62,648 nt of DNA from Polyangiaceae bacterium. Its GTDB lineage: Bacteria > Myxococcota_A > Polyangia > Polyangiales > Polyangiaceae. The notes under the pieces are model-generated. The model had not been told where the DNA came from. It was given only the letters and a program-made list of their open reading frames with translations, and did not search any database. Position numbers and translations under genes: made by a program. Positions 30,901 through 38,475 of this stretch are shown in pieces. The number at the start of each line of letters is the position of its first letter. Position 1 is the stretch's first letter. The stretch spans positions 1 to 62,648 of the forward strand of contig JAICTZ010000042.1 in NCBI GenBank assembly GCA_025936115.1. Reading direction: 5' to 3'.

Positions 30901-31274
30901 ACGTCGGCGAAACGGCCGCTGTCGGCGAGCTCTTGGAGCGCACGCCGCGCGGCTTCAGCCGAAAACGCCTGCCCCGCGCGGACGCGCGTGACGTTCGTCG
31001 GCTGACCGAAACGCCCGCCCTCGACCACGACCTCGACGCGCACGATTGGACGGCCCTCGAGCTCTTGACCGAGGGACGGCGGTATTAACGGCGCGCGCGA
31101 GCGAGCTCCCTGCTCGGCGGGCTCTGCTGACGCGGGAACAGCCGGCGACGCCGACGGCGCAGGAACCGCGGAGCCCGCGAGAGCTGCCGAAGCTACGGAC
31201 GCCGGCTGGGCGAAGGCCGGCGCGGCAAGCAGCACGATGAGCGCGGCGAGCCGCCAGAGCCATGCCGAGCGCAT
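27906..31274 (-). CDS. Omp85 (BamA/TamA) family outer-membrane protein
   Basis: 1122 residues. Signal peptide (RLAALIVLLAAPAFA), an Ala/Pro linker, several POTRA domains (for example VVRLELSGSPIPDDELLRAA, LKLVFEGNRSFDASALEDAL, ALYDIAFEGNRWVVESELAE, VSRIDIRGATRTREGLIRRR) and a C-terminal barrel from about residue 760. The barrel carries the L6 signature FFLGGIDTIRGFAQDSLVPE and ends in a short strand (FHFSIGVL). Known: Omp85 proteins insert or secrete proteins at the outer membrane. The POTRA region has a Cys-rich insertion (about 480-560). It is larger than a typical BamA, so a lineage-specific paralogue is likely. Divergent from the NAGPA gene. Confidence 0.88.
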   Translation of the reverse strand: MRSAWLWRLAALIVLLAAPAFAQPASVASAALAGSAVPAPSASPAVPASAEPAEQGARSRAPLIPPSLGQELEGRPIVRVEVVVEGGRFGQPTNVTRVRAGQAFSAEAARRALQELADSGRFADVKLEVEEAGAGVILRLRALPRRVVVRLELSGSPIPDDELLRAAGLHVGDDLTGPDLPRVAERMQEALARRGFPLGKVTALALDTDDPLNIVVLLEVKAGPPERVVDRWFGVWPDPNAPGMRSVLAGYEVGRGDRADTEALANADKNLKAALRAHGWHRAEVTHRLESKPTGVFLRVEVQAGPLLKLVFEGNRSFDASALEDALGLEDSEERDPQVLVDRLHDFYEDHGFFDAEVRFEERGAKNASVHQLAFIIREARPLRVVAREYPCLVGRRPSQVGSEIDSFLSDLPGSELLGPVDDNAANQVYGPTTFHGRTKTPLTQSPWGYYVPGIYDKATEHLRDLFRSEGYLSAQVGPPTLLRRTCDPHSQPGACIPIGERKRPPIACRYDAIGLPLEEAQPDPALTCHPDPKHGVSCEPDAVLYLPIKLGPRTALYDIAFEGNRWVVESELAEAAELDVGAPISQLELENARRRLVDLYAERGFAFAEVESNLDLSSDHRHGRARFVISERQPVTVSRIDIRGATRTREGLIRRRLVLKPGALYKRSLVRRSEELLGQLGVFSTVSIGFEDPYVPAREKVMVVRVEEKMPQYITNGAGVRTGDGVSAFIEYGYRNIAGEAIQFTLASQLGYLPDALILESDVRRKYDELTVLDRLERRNTVTIQFPEIGLGPLFRLEISGIDVRDNARDYGLTKDAALLTLFFRPTRRLAFQAGGSLERNVASIFGTDEKGALDQYVRENPATRNIFRVPEGTTFAIAEQLRASWDRRDRPLDATAGTFVSLGAEHVHAEPIGQSSSQPLSPADLSVFTATTSDFMRYDGRVAGYVRLSQRGLALALSFRAGVIQQLLPASHTYPDRLFFLGGIDTIRGFAQDSLVPEDIAEQLLAPKGLSTPLTIDDVVIRGGDAFVNPRAELRIPLTGSIQTALFVDSGNLWTNPKRLDLTKLRYATGTGLRIETPIGPLAFDYGFNVERVLDQIFPTRKNQRTWESLGAFHFSIGVL

Positions 31275-31407
31275 CGCCGCTTGTTTTAGTACAGGTTCAC
31301 GCGCGAAAGGCGCGCCCGTCGTCGCGACGCGTGTCGAGCGAGGCCGCTCCTCAATCCAAACGGGTAGTAGATTCGCCGGATCACGCGGATTGGGCTATCA
31401 GAGCGGG

Positions 31408-32700
31408 ATGACGCAGGCGGCCGTTCGTGGCGAGCGCCGAGCTCGTCGGGCGAAGGCCAAGACCGGACGCCTGACGCGCTGGCTGCCGCGCATTTCCGCG
31501 GCGTTCGGGGTGTTGCTCGGCCTGCTCTGGTGGGCGGTCCATCGCTACGACTGGATGGGGCCGCTCGTGGCGAACGGGCTGCGCTCCGTGGTCGGCGTGG
31601 GCGCGGTAGCCCATCTGGAAGACTTCGTGTACGCGGTGGAAGACCGTTACAACCGGCTCGCGCGCGGCACCGAGGCGCCCAAATCGTACTGGGCGGTTCC
31701 CGCTAGCGCGCCGCTGCCGGTGCCACGTGCCGCGGCGGTCGTCCCAGCGCCGGCGACGACCGGCGAAAAGCCCCTCCGCCCGCCGTTTCACCCCGCCGAT
31801 CCGGGGCCGGCGCTCAAATCGTGGGCGGCGCCCGGGGACGGCGTGTGGGTCCCCATCGTCGATCCGCGCCGGCCCGAGGAAGCGCCGTACATGTGGAAGA
31901 CGCTGCTCCACCCCGACAAGGAGCGCGGCTGGGCCGAGGTCTTCGTCGTCGCCATCGACGTGAAGCACGTGGCGCTGCACGTCGTGCCGGGCACGCAGGA
32001 GCCGAAGGCGGACAACCCGGCGGGCGAAAAGATCGAGCGGCCGGCCGTAATTCCCGAACGCGAGCACGAAGAGCTGCTCGCGGCCTTCAACGGCGGCTTC
32101 ATGACCGAGCATGGCGGCTACGGCATGAAGCTCGACGGCGTCACCATCGTTACGCCGAAGCCCAAGGCGTGCACCATCGCCGTGTACGAGGACGGCGACC
32201 TGCGCATCGCGCCCTGGACCGAGCTCGAGGCCGACGCGGACAAGATGCTGTGGTTCCGGCAGGCGCCCGAGTGCATGGTGCACGGCAATAAGCTGCACCC
32301 GGGGATTTTGTATCTTTCGGGCAACCGCAAATGGGGCGCGACGCTCGACGGTGAAACGGTGATTCGAAGGTCGGCGATTGGGCTCAACGCGGCGCGCGAC
32401 GTGCTCTACGTGTCGATCACGAACCACACGAACGCGCGCGTGCTCGCCGAGGGCATGCGCCACGCGGGCGCCGTCGACGTGGCGCAGCTCGACGTGAACT
32501 GGTCGTACCCGAAATTCGTGCTGTTCGAGCCGAAAGAGCCGGGCGGCCCGCGCAAGGCGGTCGCGCTCGCGAGCGGCTTCGAGTTCTCGGAGGACGAGTA
32601 CATCCGCAAGCGCGCGCGCCGCGACTTTTTCTACCTCGTGCGCAAACCCGACGCGACCGCCGAGACGGCACGTAAACCCGACGTGACCGCCGTGCCCTGA
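31408..32700 (+). CDS. Phosphodiester glycosidase (NAGPA) domain protein, membrane-anchored
   Basis: 430 residues from ATG 31408; the open frame reaches 31237 but that part overlaps the divergent gene. A basic N terminus and one helix (about 27-45, ISAAFGVLLGLLWWAVH) anchor it, followed by a Pro/Ala linker. The NAGPA/DUF2233 domain (about 175-420) has LLAAFNGGFMTEHGGYGMKL, RSAIGLNAARDVLYVSITNH and DVAQLDVNWSYPKFVLF. Known of the family: cleavage of GlcNAc-phosphodiesters in eukaryotes; bacterial members are linked to cell-wall glycans. It ends one base before mutM. Confidence 0.8.
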   Translation: MTQAAVRGERRARRAKAKTGRLTRWLPRISAAFGVLLGLLWWAVHRYDWMGPLVANGLRSVVGVGAVAHLEDFVYAVEDRYNRLARGTEAPKSYWAVPASAPLPVPRAAAVVPAPATTGEKPLRPPFHPADPGPALKSWAAPGDGVWVPIVDPRRPEEAPYMWKTLLHPDKERGWAEVFVVAIDVKHVALHVVPGTQEPKADNPAGEKIERPAVIPEREHEELLAAFNGGFMTEHGGYGMKLDGVTIVTPKPKACTIAVYEDGDLRIAPWTELEADADKMLWFRQAPECMVHGNKLHPGILYLSGNRKWGATLDGETVIRRSAIGLNAARDVLYVSITNHTNARVLAEGMRHAGAVDVAQLDVNWSYPKFVLFEPKEPGGPRKAVALASGFEFSEDEYIRKRARRDFFYLVRKPDATAETARKPDVTAVP

Positions 32701-32701
32701 C

Positions 32702-33577
32702 ATGCCCGAGCTACCCGAAGTCGAAGTCACGCGCCGTGCCGTCGCGCCGAGCATCATCGGGCGCCGCATCGCCCGCGTGCGCACGACGGCGCCGAGCTAC
32801 TTCTTCCTCACGCCACCCGCGCGGCTCAAGCGCTCCCTCACGGGACGCAAAGTCGTGGAGCTCGAACGGCACGGCAAGTACCTGGTCGCGCTGCTCGACG
32901 ACGACACGCGCTTGCTCCTGCACCTCGGCATGACAGGGCAGCTCTTCGCCTCCGGCGCGCGCAGCGTGCGGCTGCTCTCGGCCGAACGCCGCAGCACGCT
33001 CGAACCCGGCGCCCAACCCGACTTTCGGCCCGACGAGCACACGCACCTCACGCTCGAGTTCGCCGACGGCCCGCCGGCCCTCTACTTCCGCGACGTACGC
33101 AAATTCGGCAAATGCGCCCTGCTCGCGCGCGACGCGAGCGATCCGCGACTCGAAAAGCTCGGCGTGGACGCGCTGGTCGCGACGGGCGACGAATTGTTCG
33201 CGGCCGCGCGGCGGCGTAAGTCGCCGATCAAGTCGCTCTTGCTCGAGCAAGCGGTGATTGCCGGCATCGGCAACATTTACGCAGACGAAGCGCTCTACCT
33301 CGCGAAGATCCACCCGACGCGCCCGGCGTGCGACGTGAGCCTCAAGGAATGCAAGGCGCTCGTGCGAGCGGCGCGGCGCGTGCTCGAGCGCGCCATCGTG
33401 CAGGGCGGCTCGTCGATCGACGACTTCGTGCGGCCGGACGGGTCGGACGGCCAGTATCAGCACGAGCGCAAAGTGTACGCGCGTGAAGGCGAGGCCTGCT
33501 CGCGCTGCCGCACGGCGATCGAACGCATCGTGATCGGTCAGCGCTCGGCACATTTCTGCCCGCATTGTCAGCGCTGA
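32702..33577 (+). CDS. mutM: Formamidopyrimidine-DNA glycosylase
   Basis: 291 residues. Starts MPELPEVEVTRR, giving the catalytic Pro2/Glu3 of the Fpg/Nei family. The beta-hairpin lysine lies in GKYLVALLDDD, the H2TH region is VIAGIGNIYADEALYLAKIH, and the C-terminal zinc finger is CSRC-x16-CPHC with the DNA-contacting QRSAHFCP. It removes 8-oxoguanine and formamidopyrimidines and nicks the strand. The only oddity is a charged insertion around residues 85-115. It follows the NAGPA gene by one base, with rpiA 46 bp downstream. Confidence 0.96.
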   Translation: MPELPEVEVTRRAVAPSIIGRRIARVRTTAPSYFFLTPPARLKRSLTGRKVVELERHGKYLVALLDDDTRLLLHLGMTGQLFASGARSVRLLSAERRSTLEPGAQPDFRPDEHTHLTLEFADGPPALYFRDVRKFGKCALLARDASDPRLEKLGVDALVATGDELFAAARRRKSPIKSLLLEQAVIAGIGNIYADEALYLAKIHPTRPACDVSLKECKALVRAARRVLERAIVQGGSSIDDFVRPDGSDGQYQHERKVYAREGEACSRCRTAIERIVIGQRSAHFCPHCQR

Positions 33578-33623
33578 CCGCGCCTTCACCCGAGCTGAAC
33601 GCTCGCTGCTATAAGCTCACGCG

Positions 33624-34328
33624 ATGGACGCGGACGCAGCCAAACGCCTCGCGGCACAAGCCGCCGCCGATCTGATGCCGGAAGAGGGCGTGATCGGGCT
33701 CGGCACGGGTACGACCACGCGCTTCTTCATCAACGAAGTCGGCCGGCTCGTGGGTGAAGGTCGCAAATTCTCGGCGGTGCCGACGAGCCGCCGCAGCCGC
33801 GAGCTCGCAACTTCGCTGCATATTCCGCTGCTCGACGACTCCGGCCCCTGGTCCATCGACGTGTGCGTCGACGGCGCGGACGAAGTCAGCACGGAGCTCG
33901 ACCTGATCAAGGGCGGCGGCGGCGCACAGACGCGAGAAAAAATCGTCAATCGGCACTCGCGCCAAAACGTCATCATCGTCGACGAGTCGAAGCTCAGCCG
34001 GAGACTCGGGGAAAAGCGAGCCGTGCCGGTCGAAGTCGTGGTGTTCGGGCATCGTGCGACGGCCGCCGCGCTCAGTCGCTTCGGTGACGCGTCGCTCCGC
34101 TTTGCGGCGGACGACCCGTTCGTCACCGACTCCGGCAACTACATCTACGATGTCGAGACCGGGCCCATCAGCGATCCGGTCGAGCTCGAGGAGGAGTTTC
34201 GTCACTTGCCGGGGGTGATCGAAACTGGGCTATTTTGCGGGCGTGCGGATGTCGTGATCGTCGCCGGCGCGGGCGGCGTCGAGCTCTGGCACCGCGACGG
34301 ACGGCGCATGCCCGCGGGCGCTCGCTAG
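33624..34328 (+). CDS. rpiA: Ribose-5-phosphate isomerase A
   Basis: 234 residues, usual length. Phosphate loop GLGTGTTTRFFINEVG, catalytic region CVDGADEVSTELDLIKGGGG with the conserved Asp/Glu, and the substrate lysine in IVDESKLSRRLGEK. It interconverts ribose-5-phosphate and ribulose-5-phosphate in the pentose phosphate pathway, in the cytoplasm. Lies in a run mutM-rpiA-PDZ protein with 46-bp and 14-bp gaps, possibly one transcript. Confidence 0.95.
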   Translation: MDADAAKRLAAQAAADLMPEEGVIGLGTGTTTRFFINEVGRLVGEGRKFSAVPTSRRSRELATSLHIPLLDDSGPWSIDVCVDGADEVSTELDLIKGGGGAQTREKIVNRHSRQNVIIVDESKLSRRLGEKRAVPVEVVVFGHRATAAALSRFGDASLRFAADDPFVTDSGNYIYDVETGPISDPVELEEEFRHLPGVIETGLFCGRADVVIVAGAGGVELWHRDGRRMPAGAR

Positions 34329-34342
34329 GTTACACTCCGGGC

Positions 34343-35512
34343 GTGCGGCACCCTCGCTTCGTTTTCGCTTTCGTGGGTTCGGCGGCGCTCGGGCTTGCCG
34401 CGATCGCTGTGGCGGCGCCGAAGAGCGCTGGTTCGGCAGCGCCGCCGGGTTCGGCGTCGCACGTCACGTCCTCGGCGGTCCCGAGCGGAGCGGCACCGCA
34501 CGGCTCCGCTACCGCGCCGCACGGCTCCGCCACAGCACCGCACGCCTCCGCCACAGCACCGCACGCCTCCGCAGCCCCGCCTGTCGCCCCCTCCGCCTCG
34601 GCTGCACCCGGCGTACCCTCCGCCACGGGCAGCACGACGGAAGACCGCGCCGCACTTGCTTCGCGCGTGGTGGTGCTCGAGCGCGCCGGCAAAGCCGTCG
34701 GCCTCGGCGTGATCCTGAACGGCGACGGGCGCGTGCTCGCCGCGCTTTCGTCGCTCGGCAACGCTCAGCACCTCGACGTGCGCTACGCGGACGACAAGCT
34801 CGTGCCCGCCAGGGTCGGCCATGCCGACCGCGCGCACGATCTCGCCCTCGTCGTGCCCGCGAACGGCGAGCACCAGCTCGGACTCAGAGCCGCACGCGAC
34901 ACGGGCGCCGCGCTGCACGCGCCGCTCGGCACCTTCGTCGTCGCGGGGCGCAAGGCCGCGCCAGGTCCTCTGCTCACGGCGACGGGGCCCGTCGCTTTCA
35001 CGAGCAACGACGGCAAGCCGTTTCCCGAAGCGCTCGGCTTCAAGACAGCGCCGAACGCGACGAGCCTCGGCAGCCCGCTCGTCGATGCCAACGGCGAGGT
35101 GATCGCCGTGGTCACGCGCGCCTGTCAGAAGAAGGCGGGCTCGGGCTGCGCGCCGGCGTTCGTCGGTACGCCCGTGAGCGTCGTGCGTGAGTTTTTGCAC
35201 TCGGCTCCCAAGACCGCCTCGGTTCCGACCGCATCGCTCGGCGTTCAGGTCGCGCCGGACGACGCCGGCAGCGCGCGCGGTTTACGGATCGCGGCGGTTC
35301 GCGGATCGGCCGCGGCACTCGGCCTGCGGGCGGGTGCGGACGCGCGGACGGCCGACCTGATCGTCGCCCTCGACGGCATACCCGTGACTACATCGGAGGC
35401 CTTCAATCGAATCGTGCAAGATCACGCTGTCGGCGACGTCGTGGATCTGCTCGTGCTCGGCGCCGGACGCTATCGGCACGTGACGGTCGTCGTCAGCCCG
35501 GCGCCGCGCTGA
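34343..35512 (+). CDS. Exported trypsin-like/PDZ protein with lost catalytic triad (pseudo-HtrA)
   Basis: 389 residues from GTG 34343, which opens into a signal peptide (FVFAFVGSAALGLAAIAVAA). An Ala/Ser/Pro/His linker with a 7-residue repeat follows, then a chymotrypsin-like double barrel (about 110-285) and a PDZ domain (about 295-385, LRIAAVRGSAAALGLRAGAD, LIVALDGIPVTTSEAFNRIV). Aligned by eye to HtrA, the TNAHVV histidine block reads AALSSLG and the GNSGGP serine block reads TSLGSPL; only the Asp in HDLALVV remains. It is thus probably a non-catalytic periplasmic binding protein. 14 bp after rpiA. Confidence 0.75.
   Translation: MRHPRFVFAFVGSAALGLAAIAVAAPKSAGSAAPPGSASHVTSSAVPSGAAPHGSATAPHGSATAPHASATAPHASAAPPVAPSASAAPGVPSATGSTTEDRAALASRVVVLERAGKAVGLGVILNGDGRVLAALSSLGNAQHLDVRYADDKLVPARVGHADRAHDLALVVPANGEHQLGLRAARDTGAALHAPLGTFVVAGRKAAPGPLLTATGPVAFTSNDGKPFPEALGFKTAPNATSLGSPLVDANGEVIAVVTRACQKKAGSGCAPAFVGTPVSVVREFLHSAPKTASVPTASLGVQVAPDDAGSARGLRIAAVRGSAAALGLRAGADARTADLIVALDGIPVTTSEAFNRIVQDHAVGDVVDLLVLGAGRYRHVTVVVSPAPR
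34493..34576 (+). repeat. Four tandem 21-bp repeats encoding APH(G/A)SAT
   Basis: Four in-frame 21-bp units (34493, 34514, 34535, 34556) differing at a few positions, within the linker of the pseudo-HtrA gene. Because the unit is a multiple of 3, copy-number change would alter linker length without frameshift. Confidence 0.9.
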
Positions 35513-35643
35513 CGGCCCGAGGAGAGCGCCGCGAGCCCGAAGGAACGAAACGGCCCGCGCGCCGGCACGCCCGCTAATTGACAGAGGAATCCAGTGAGGC
35601 GACTATCCCGCGAACGTGGCCCCACGGGGGCAGCGTAGTTGCC

Positions 35644-36417
35644 GTGTCGAGCCTCCTCAGAATCGAAGTAGCTGGCCAGACCGACGTCGGCCGCAAGAGG
35701 GCCCATAACGAGGACAATTTCGCCATCATGGCGGAGTACGGCCTCTACGTGGTGGCCGACGGCATGGGCGGTCATGCCTCCGGTGAGATCGCATCCAAGA
35801 TGGCGGTCGACACCTTGCACGAGTTCTTCACCGCGACCGCCGACGATCCGGAGCGGACGTGGCCCTACAAGATGGACCGGTCCAAGGGCTACGAAGAGAA
35901 CCGCCTCGTCACCGGCATCAAGCTCTGCAACCTGCGCATCTACGAGCAGGCCCAGCGCAATGCGAAGCAGCGCGGCATGGGCACGACGCTCGCGGCGCTG
36001 TTCGCGGTCGAGGACGGCATCTACGTCGCGCACGTGGGCGACAGCCGCGTGTATCGCATTCGCGATCGTAAGATCGAGCAGCTCACCGAGGATCACTCGC
36101 TGCTCAACGACTACAAGAAAATGAAGCATCTCACGCCCGAGGAGATCGCGAACTTTCCGCACAAGAACGTGATCGTGCGCGCGCTCGGGATGAAGGACAC
36201 CGTCAAGGTCGACACGCGTTTCGAGGCGCCGCGCGCCGGCGACGCCATGGTGCTCTGCAGCGACGGTCTGTGCGGCCCGATCAGCGACGAACGCCTGCTC
36301 GAGGTCGTGCTCGGCTCGCCCGATCTGCCCACGGCCACGCAGCGCCTGATCGACGCCGCGAACGAAAACGGCGGTCCCGACAACATCACCTGCGTCATCG
36401 CGCGCTGGATCGAATAG
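35644..36417 (+). CDS. PP2C-family Ser/Thr protein phosphatase
   Basis: 257 residues from GTG 35644; the frame is open to a TTG at 35578 but the domain starts at once after VSSLLRIEVAGQTDVG. All PP2C metal motifs are present: RAHNEDNFAI, VVADGMGGHASGE, VAHVGDSRVYRI, LCSDGLCGPI and GGPDNITCVIA. No membrane segment. Known: Stp-type phosphatases reverse Hanks kinase phosphorylation. It precedes the partner-switching operon at 36588 by 170 bp with a strong hairpin between, so it is probably a separate transcript but may share the theme. Confidence 0.92.
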   Translation: MSSLLRIEVAGQTDVGRKRAHNEDNFAIMAEYGLYVVADGMGGHASGEIASKMAVDTLHEFFTATADDPERTWPYKMDRSKGYEENRLVTGIKLCNLRIYEQAQRNAKQRGMGTTLAALFAVEDGIYVAHVGDSRVYRIRDRKIEQLTEDHSLLNDYKKMKHLTPEEIANFPHKNVIVRALGMKDTVKVDTRFEAPRAGDAMVLCSDGLCGPISDERLLEVVLGSPDLPTATQRLIDAANENGGPDNITCVIARWIE

Positions 36418-36420
36418 CCG

Positions 36421-36471
36421 CGCGCGCGCGAACTCGGCGTGGACACACGCATTCCGAATGCGGTGCGCGCG
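36421..36471. terminator. Hairpin after the PP2C gene
   Basis: CGCATTC-C-GAATGCG (36448-36462) is a 7-bp perfect palindrome, flanked by outer arms CGCGCGC (36421) and GCGCGCG (about 36465). It starts 3 bp after the PP2C stop. No T-run. It may act as a terminator-like stem or as a regulatory site in front of the 36588 operon. Confidence 0.4.
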
Positions 36472-36587
36472 AGAGCGGTGGATGTGGGTTTGACGCCCGA
36501 ATGGGTGAGGCGTATTCGTGTTGATTGTGCTCGGCTGTGTCGACGCGCCCGCTGCGATCGATACCGTGGGACAGAAATTCGGACAGC

Positions 36588-36980
36588 ATGAAGCTCGGTG
36601 AGAAGGTCGCGGTCGAATCGCTCGAGGTCGAGCTCAAGACGCCCACCGAGCTACGGCTGGCCGGCACGCTGAGCACGCCGACCGCGCAGGCCGAGTTCCG
36701 GCGCATGCTCCAGGACCTGCACGCCCAAATCGTCGCGGCGAAGACGCCGGCTTTTTCGGTCGACGTGCAGGCGCTGCGCTTCGTGAACTCCACGGCGATT
36801 CGAGCCTTCGTGGATTGGATTTCGCGCGCCGCGCACGCCGGCTACACCCTCGCTTTCAAGACGAGCGCGAGCGTCACCTGGCACCGGTTGAGCTTTTCGG
36901 TGTTGAAGTCGCTCGCGCCGAGCACCGTCGAAATCCTCGAGACGCACGCGACGCCGGCGGGCGGAGGACCCGCGACGTGA
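36588..36980 (+). CDS. slr1659-type STAS-like regulator (anti-anti-sigma-like)
   Basis: 130 residues from ATG 36588; an upstream frame to 36525 is open but looks non-coding. A single STAS-like fold: VAVESLEVELKTPTELRLAG, FSVDVQALRFVNSTAIRAFV, then WISRAAHAGYTLAF. The VNSTAIRAF segment sits where anti-anti-sigma factors carry the regulatory Ser/Thr. Known: slr1659-superfamily proteins pair with slr1658 ATP-binding proteins, as here. It overlaps the next gene by 4 bp (GTGA). First gene of a four-gene overlapping operon. Confidence 0.8.
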   Translation: MKLGEKVAVESLEVELKTPTELRLAGTLSTPTAQAEFRRMLQDLHAQIVAAKTPAFSVDVQALRFVNSTAIRAFVDWISRAAHAGYTLAFKTSASVTWHRLSFSVLKSLAPSTVEILETHATPAGGGPAT

Positions 36981-37468
36981 CGCGCGCCGCGCAGGCGGAG
37001 CAAACGCTGAAGCTAGCTCGCAAGAGCGCCGCGCTCGCGGACGCTCAGCGCTTCGCCGAGCACGCGCTCAGCTACTGCACGCCCGAATGTCGCGAAGCGG
37101 TGACGCTCGCCGTCTGCGAGCTGGGTGAGAACTTGATCAAGTACGGGAGCGGCGACGAGCTCGAAGCCGGCACCATCGGCGTCTCGATCGAAGACGATAC
37201 CGTGCGCGTGCGCGCGACCAATCGCGTGAGCTCGGAAGAAGACGCGCTTCGCGTGCGCGAGCTCGTTTCACAGATCGAGCGCTCCGGCGGCGCCGTGCGC
37301 GAGCTCTACCGGGCGCGCCTGCAGGAGCTCTTCGAGCATCCGGAGTTGCCTCGCGCGCAGCTCGGGCTCCTGCGCATGGCGTTCGAGGGCGGCTTTCGCC
37401 TGACGTGCAGCTACGAACGCTCCGAGCTCCAGATCGTCGCCGAACGGACCTGCGCCGGCCCAGCATGA
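36977..37468 (+). CDS. slr1658-type HATPase (anti-sigma/kinase-like) protein
   Basis: 163 residues from GTG 36977, set by the 4-bp GTGA overlap with the STAS gene. GHKL ATP-binding N-box LAVCELGENLIKYG (about 45-58) with the Glu and Asn that bind Mg-ATP; GTIGVSIEDDTVRVRATN follows. The G-boxes are weak, as in slr1658-superfamily regulators. Expected to bind and phosphorylate the STAS partner. Overlaps the cytochrome gene by 4 bp (ATGA). Confidence 0.8.
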   Translation: MTRAAQAEQTLKLARKSAALADAQRFAEHALSYCTPECREAVTLAVCELGENLIKYGSGDELEAGTIGVSIEDDTVRVRATNRVSSEEDALRVRELVSQIERSGGAVRELYRARLQELFEHPELPRAQLGLLRMAFEGGFRLTCSYERSELQIVAERTCAGPA

Positions 37469-38475
37469 AGCTCGAGCGTCTCGGCGTCGTGGCGCTCGCT
37501 TGCACTCTCGCTGCCTGCAGCGAGACGAAGTCGAGCGCGCCGCGCGCCGAGCAGCGCGCCGGAGCCGCACCCACCGCAGCGTCGCGCGAGCCGCTCGAAG
37601 CGCTACCGGACGTGCCGCCGCTCGATCCGAAAATCGTCGCGCTCGGACGCCGCCTGTTCCATGAGCGACGGCTGTCGGCCGACGGCAGCATCGCCTGCGC
37701 GAATTGCCATGATCTGCAGCGCGGCGGCGTCGACGGCCAAGTCCGGTCCACGGGAGTCGGCGGCAAGCAGGGCGCCGTCAACGCGCCGACCGTGTACAAC
37801 GCCGCGCTGAATTTCGTGCAGTTTTGGGACGGACGCGCGGCGACGCTCGAAGAGCAAATCGGCTTCCCGGTCACGAACCCGGCCGAAATGGCCACGAGCT
37901 TCGAGCACGTGCTCGCCTTTCTCAAAGCGGACCCCGGGTACGCTTCCGCGTTCGCGGCGGCATTCCCGAACGGCGTCACGGAGGCGAACGCACGGCGCGC
38001 GCTCGCCGACTTCGAGCGCACCCTGCTCACGCGTGATTCGCCGTTCGATCGCTTCCTCGCCGGCGACGAGCACGCGCTCGCGCCCGAGGCGCGCGCCGGC
38101 TACGAGACGTTCAAGTCGGTCGGCTGCGTCGCCTGCCACCAGGGCCGCAACGTCGGCGGCAACATGTTCCAGCGCTTCGGCGTGCTCGGTGACTACTTCA
38201 AGGATCGCGGCAACGTGACGGAAGCCGACTACGGCCGCTTCAACGTCACGCACAACGAGGCCGATCGTTTCGTGTTCCGCGTGCCTTCGCTGCGGAACGT
38301 CGCCCGCACGGCACCCTATTTCCACGACGGTTCCGCGGCGACCCTGGCCCAGGCCGTCCAAGTGATGGCGCGCTACCAGCTCGGCAGAAAGCTCAGCGAC
38401 GACCAGGTCAGGAGCATCATCGCGTTCTTGCAGTCGCTCTCGGGGGAGCTCGCGCGAGCGGGCGAGAAAGGGTGA
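37465..38475 (+). CDS. Di-heme cytochrome c peroxidase / MauG-family lipoprotein
   Basis: 336 residues from ATG 37465. Lipoprotein signal with lipobox LAAC (Cys 18). Two c-type heme sites: CANCH (78-82) and CVACH (221-225). Family hallmarks NAPTVYNAALNFVQFWDGRA and VPSLRNVARTAPYFHDGSA are intact. Known of bacterial CCP: periplasmic reduction of H2O2 to water with electrons from cytochromes; MauG relatives oxidise proteins instead. Oddly it is translationally coupled (ATGA and GTGA overlaps) inside a partner-switching operon, which points to peroxide or redox input to signalling rather than plain detoxification (inference). Confidence 0.93.
   Translation: MKLERLGVVALACTLAACSETKSSAPRAEQRAGAAPTAASREPLEALPDVPPLDPKIVALGRRLFHERRLSADGSIACANCHDLQRGGVDGQVRSTGVGGKQGAVNAPTVYNAALNFVQFWDGRAATLEEQIGFPVTNPAEMATSFEHVLAFLKADPGYASAFAAAFPNGVTEANARRALADFERTLLTRDSPFDRFLAGDEHALAPEARAGYETFKSVGCVACHQGRNVGGNMFQRFGVLGDYFKDRGNVTEADYGRFNVTHNEADRFVFRVPSLRNVARTAPYFHDGSAATLAQAVQVMARYQLGRKLSDDQVRSIIAFLQSLSGELARAGEKG

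Noticed and set aside
34493..34576. CRISPR-like short repeats
   Set aside because: Tandem with no spacers, in frame inside a coding sequence; a linker repeat.
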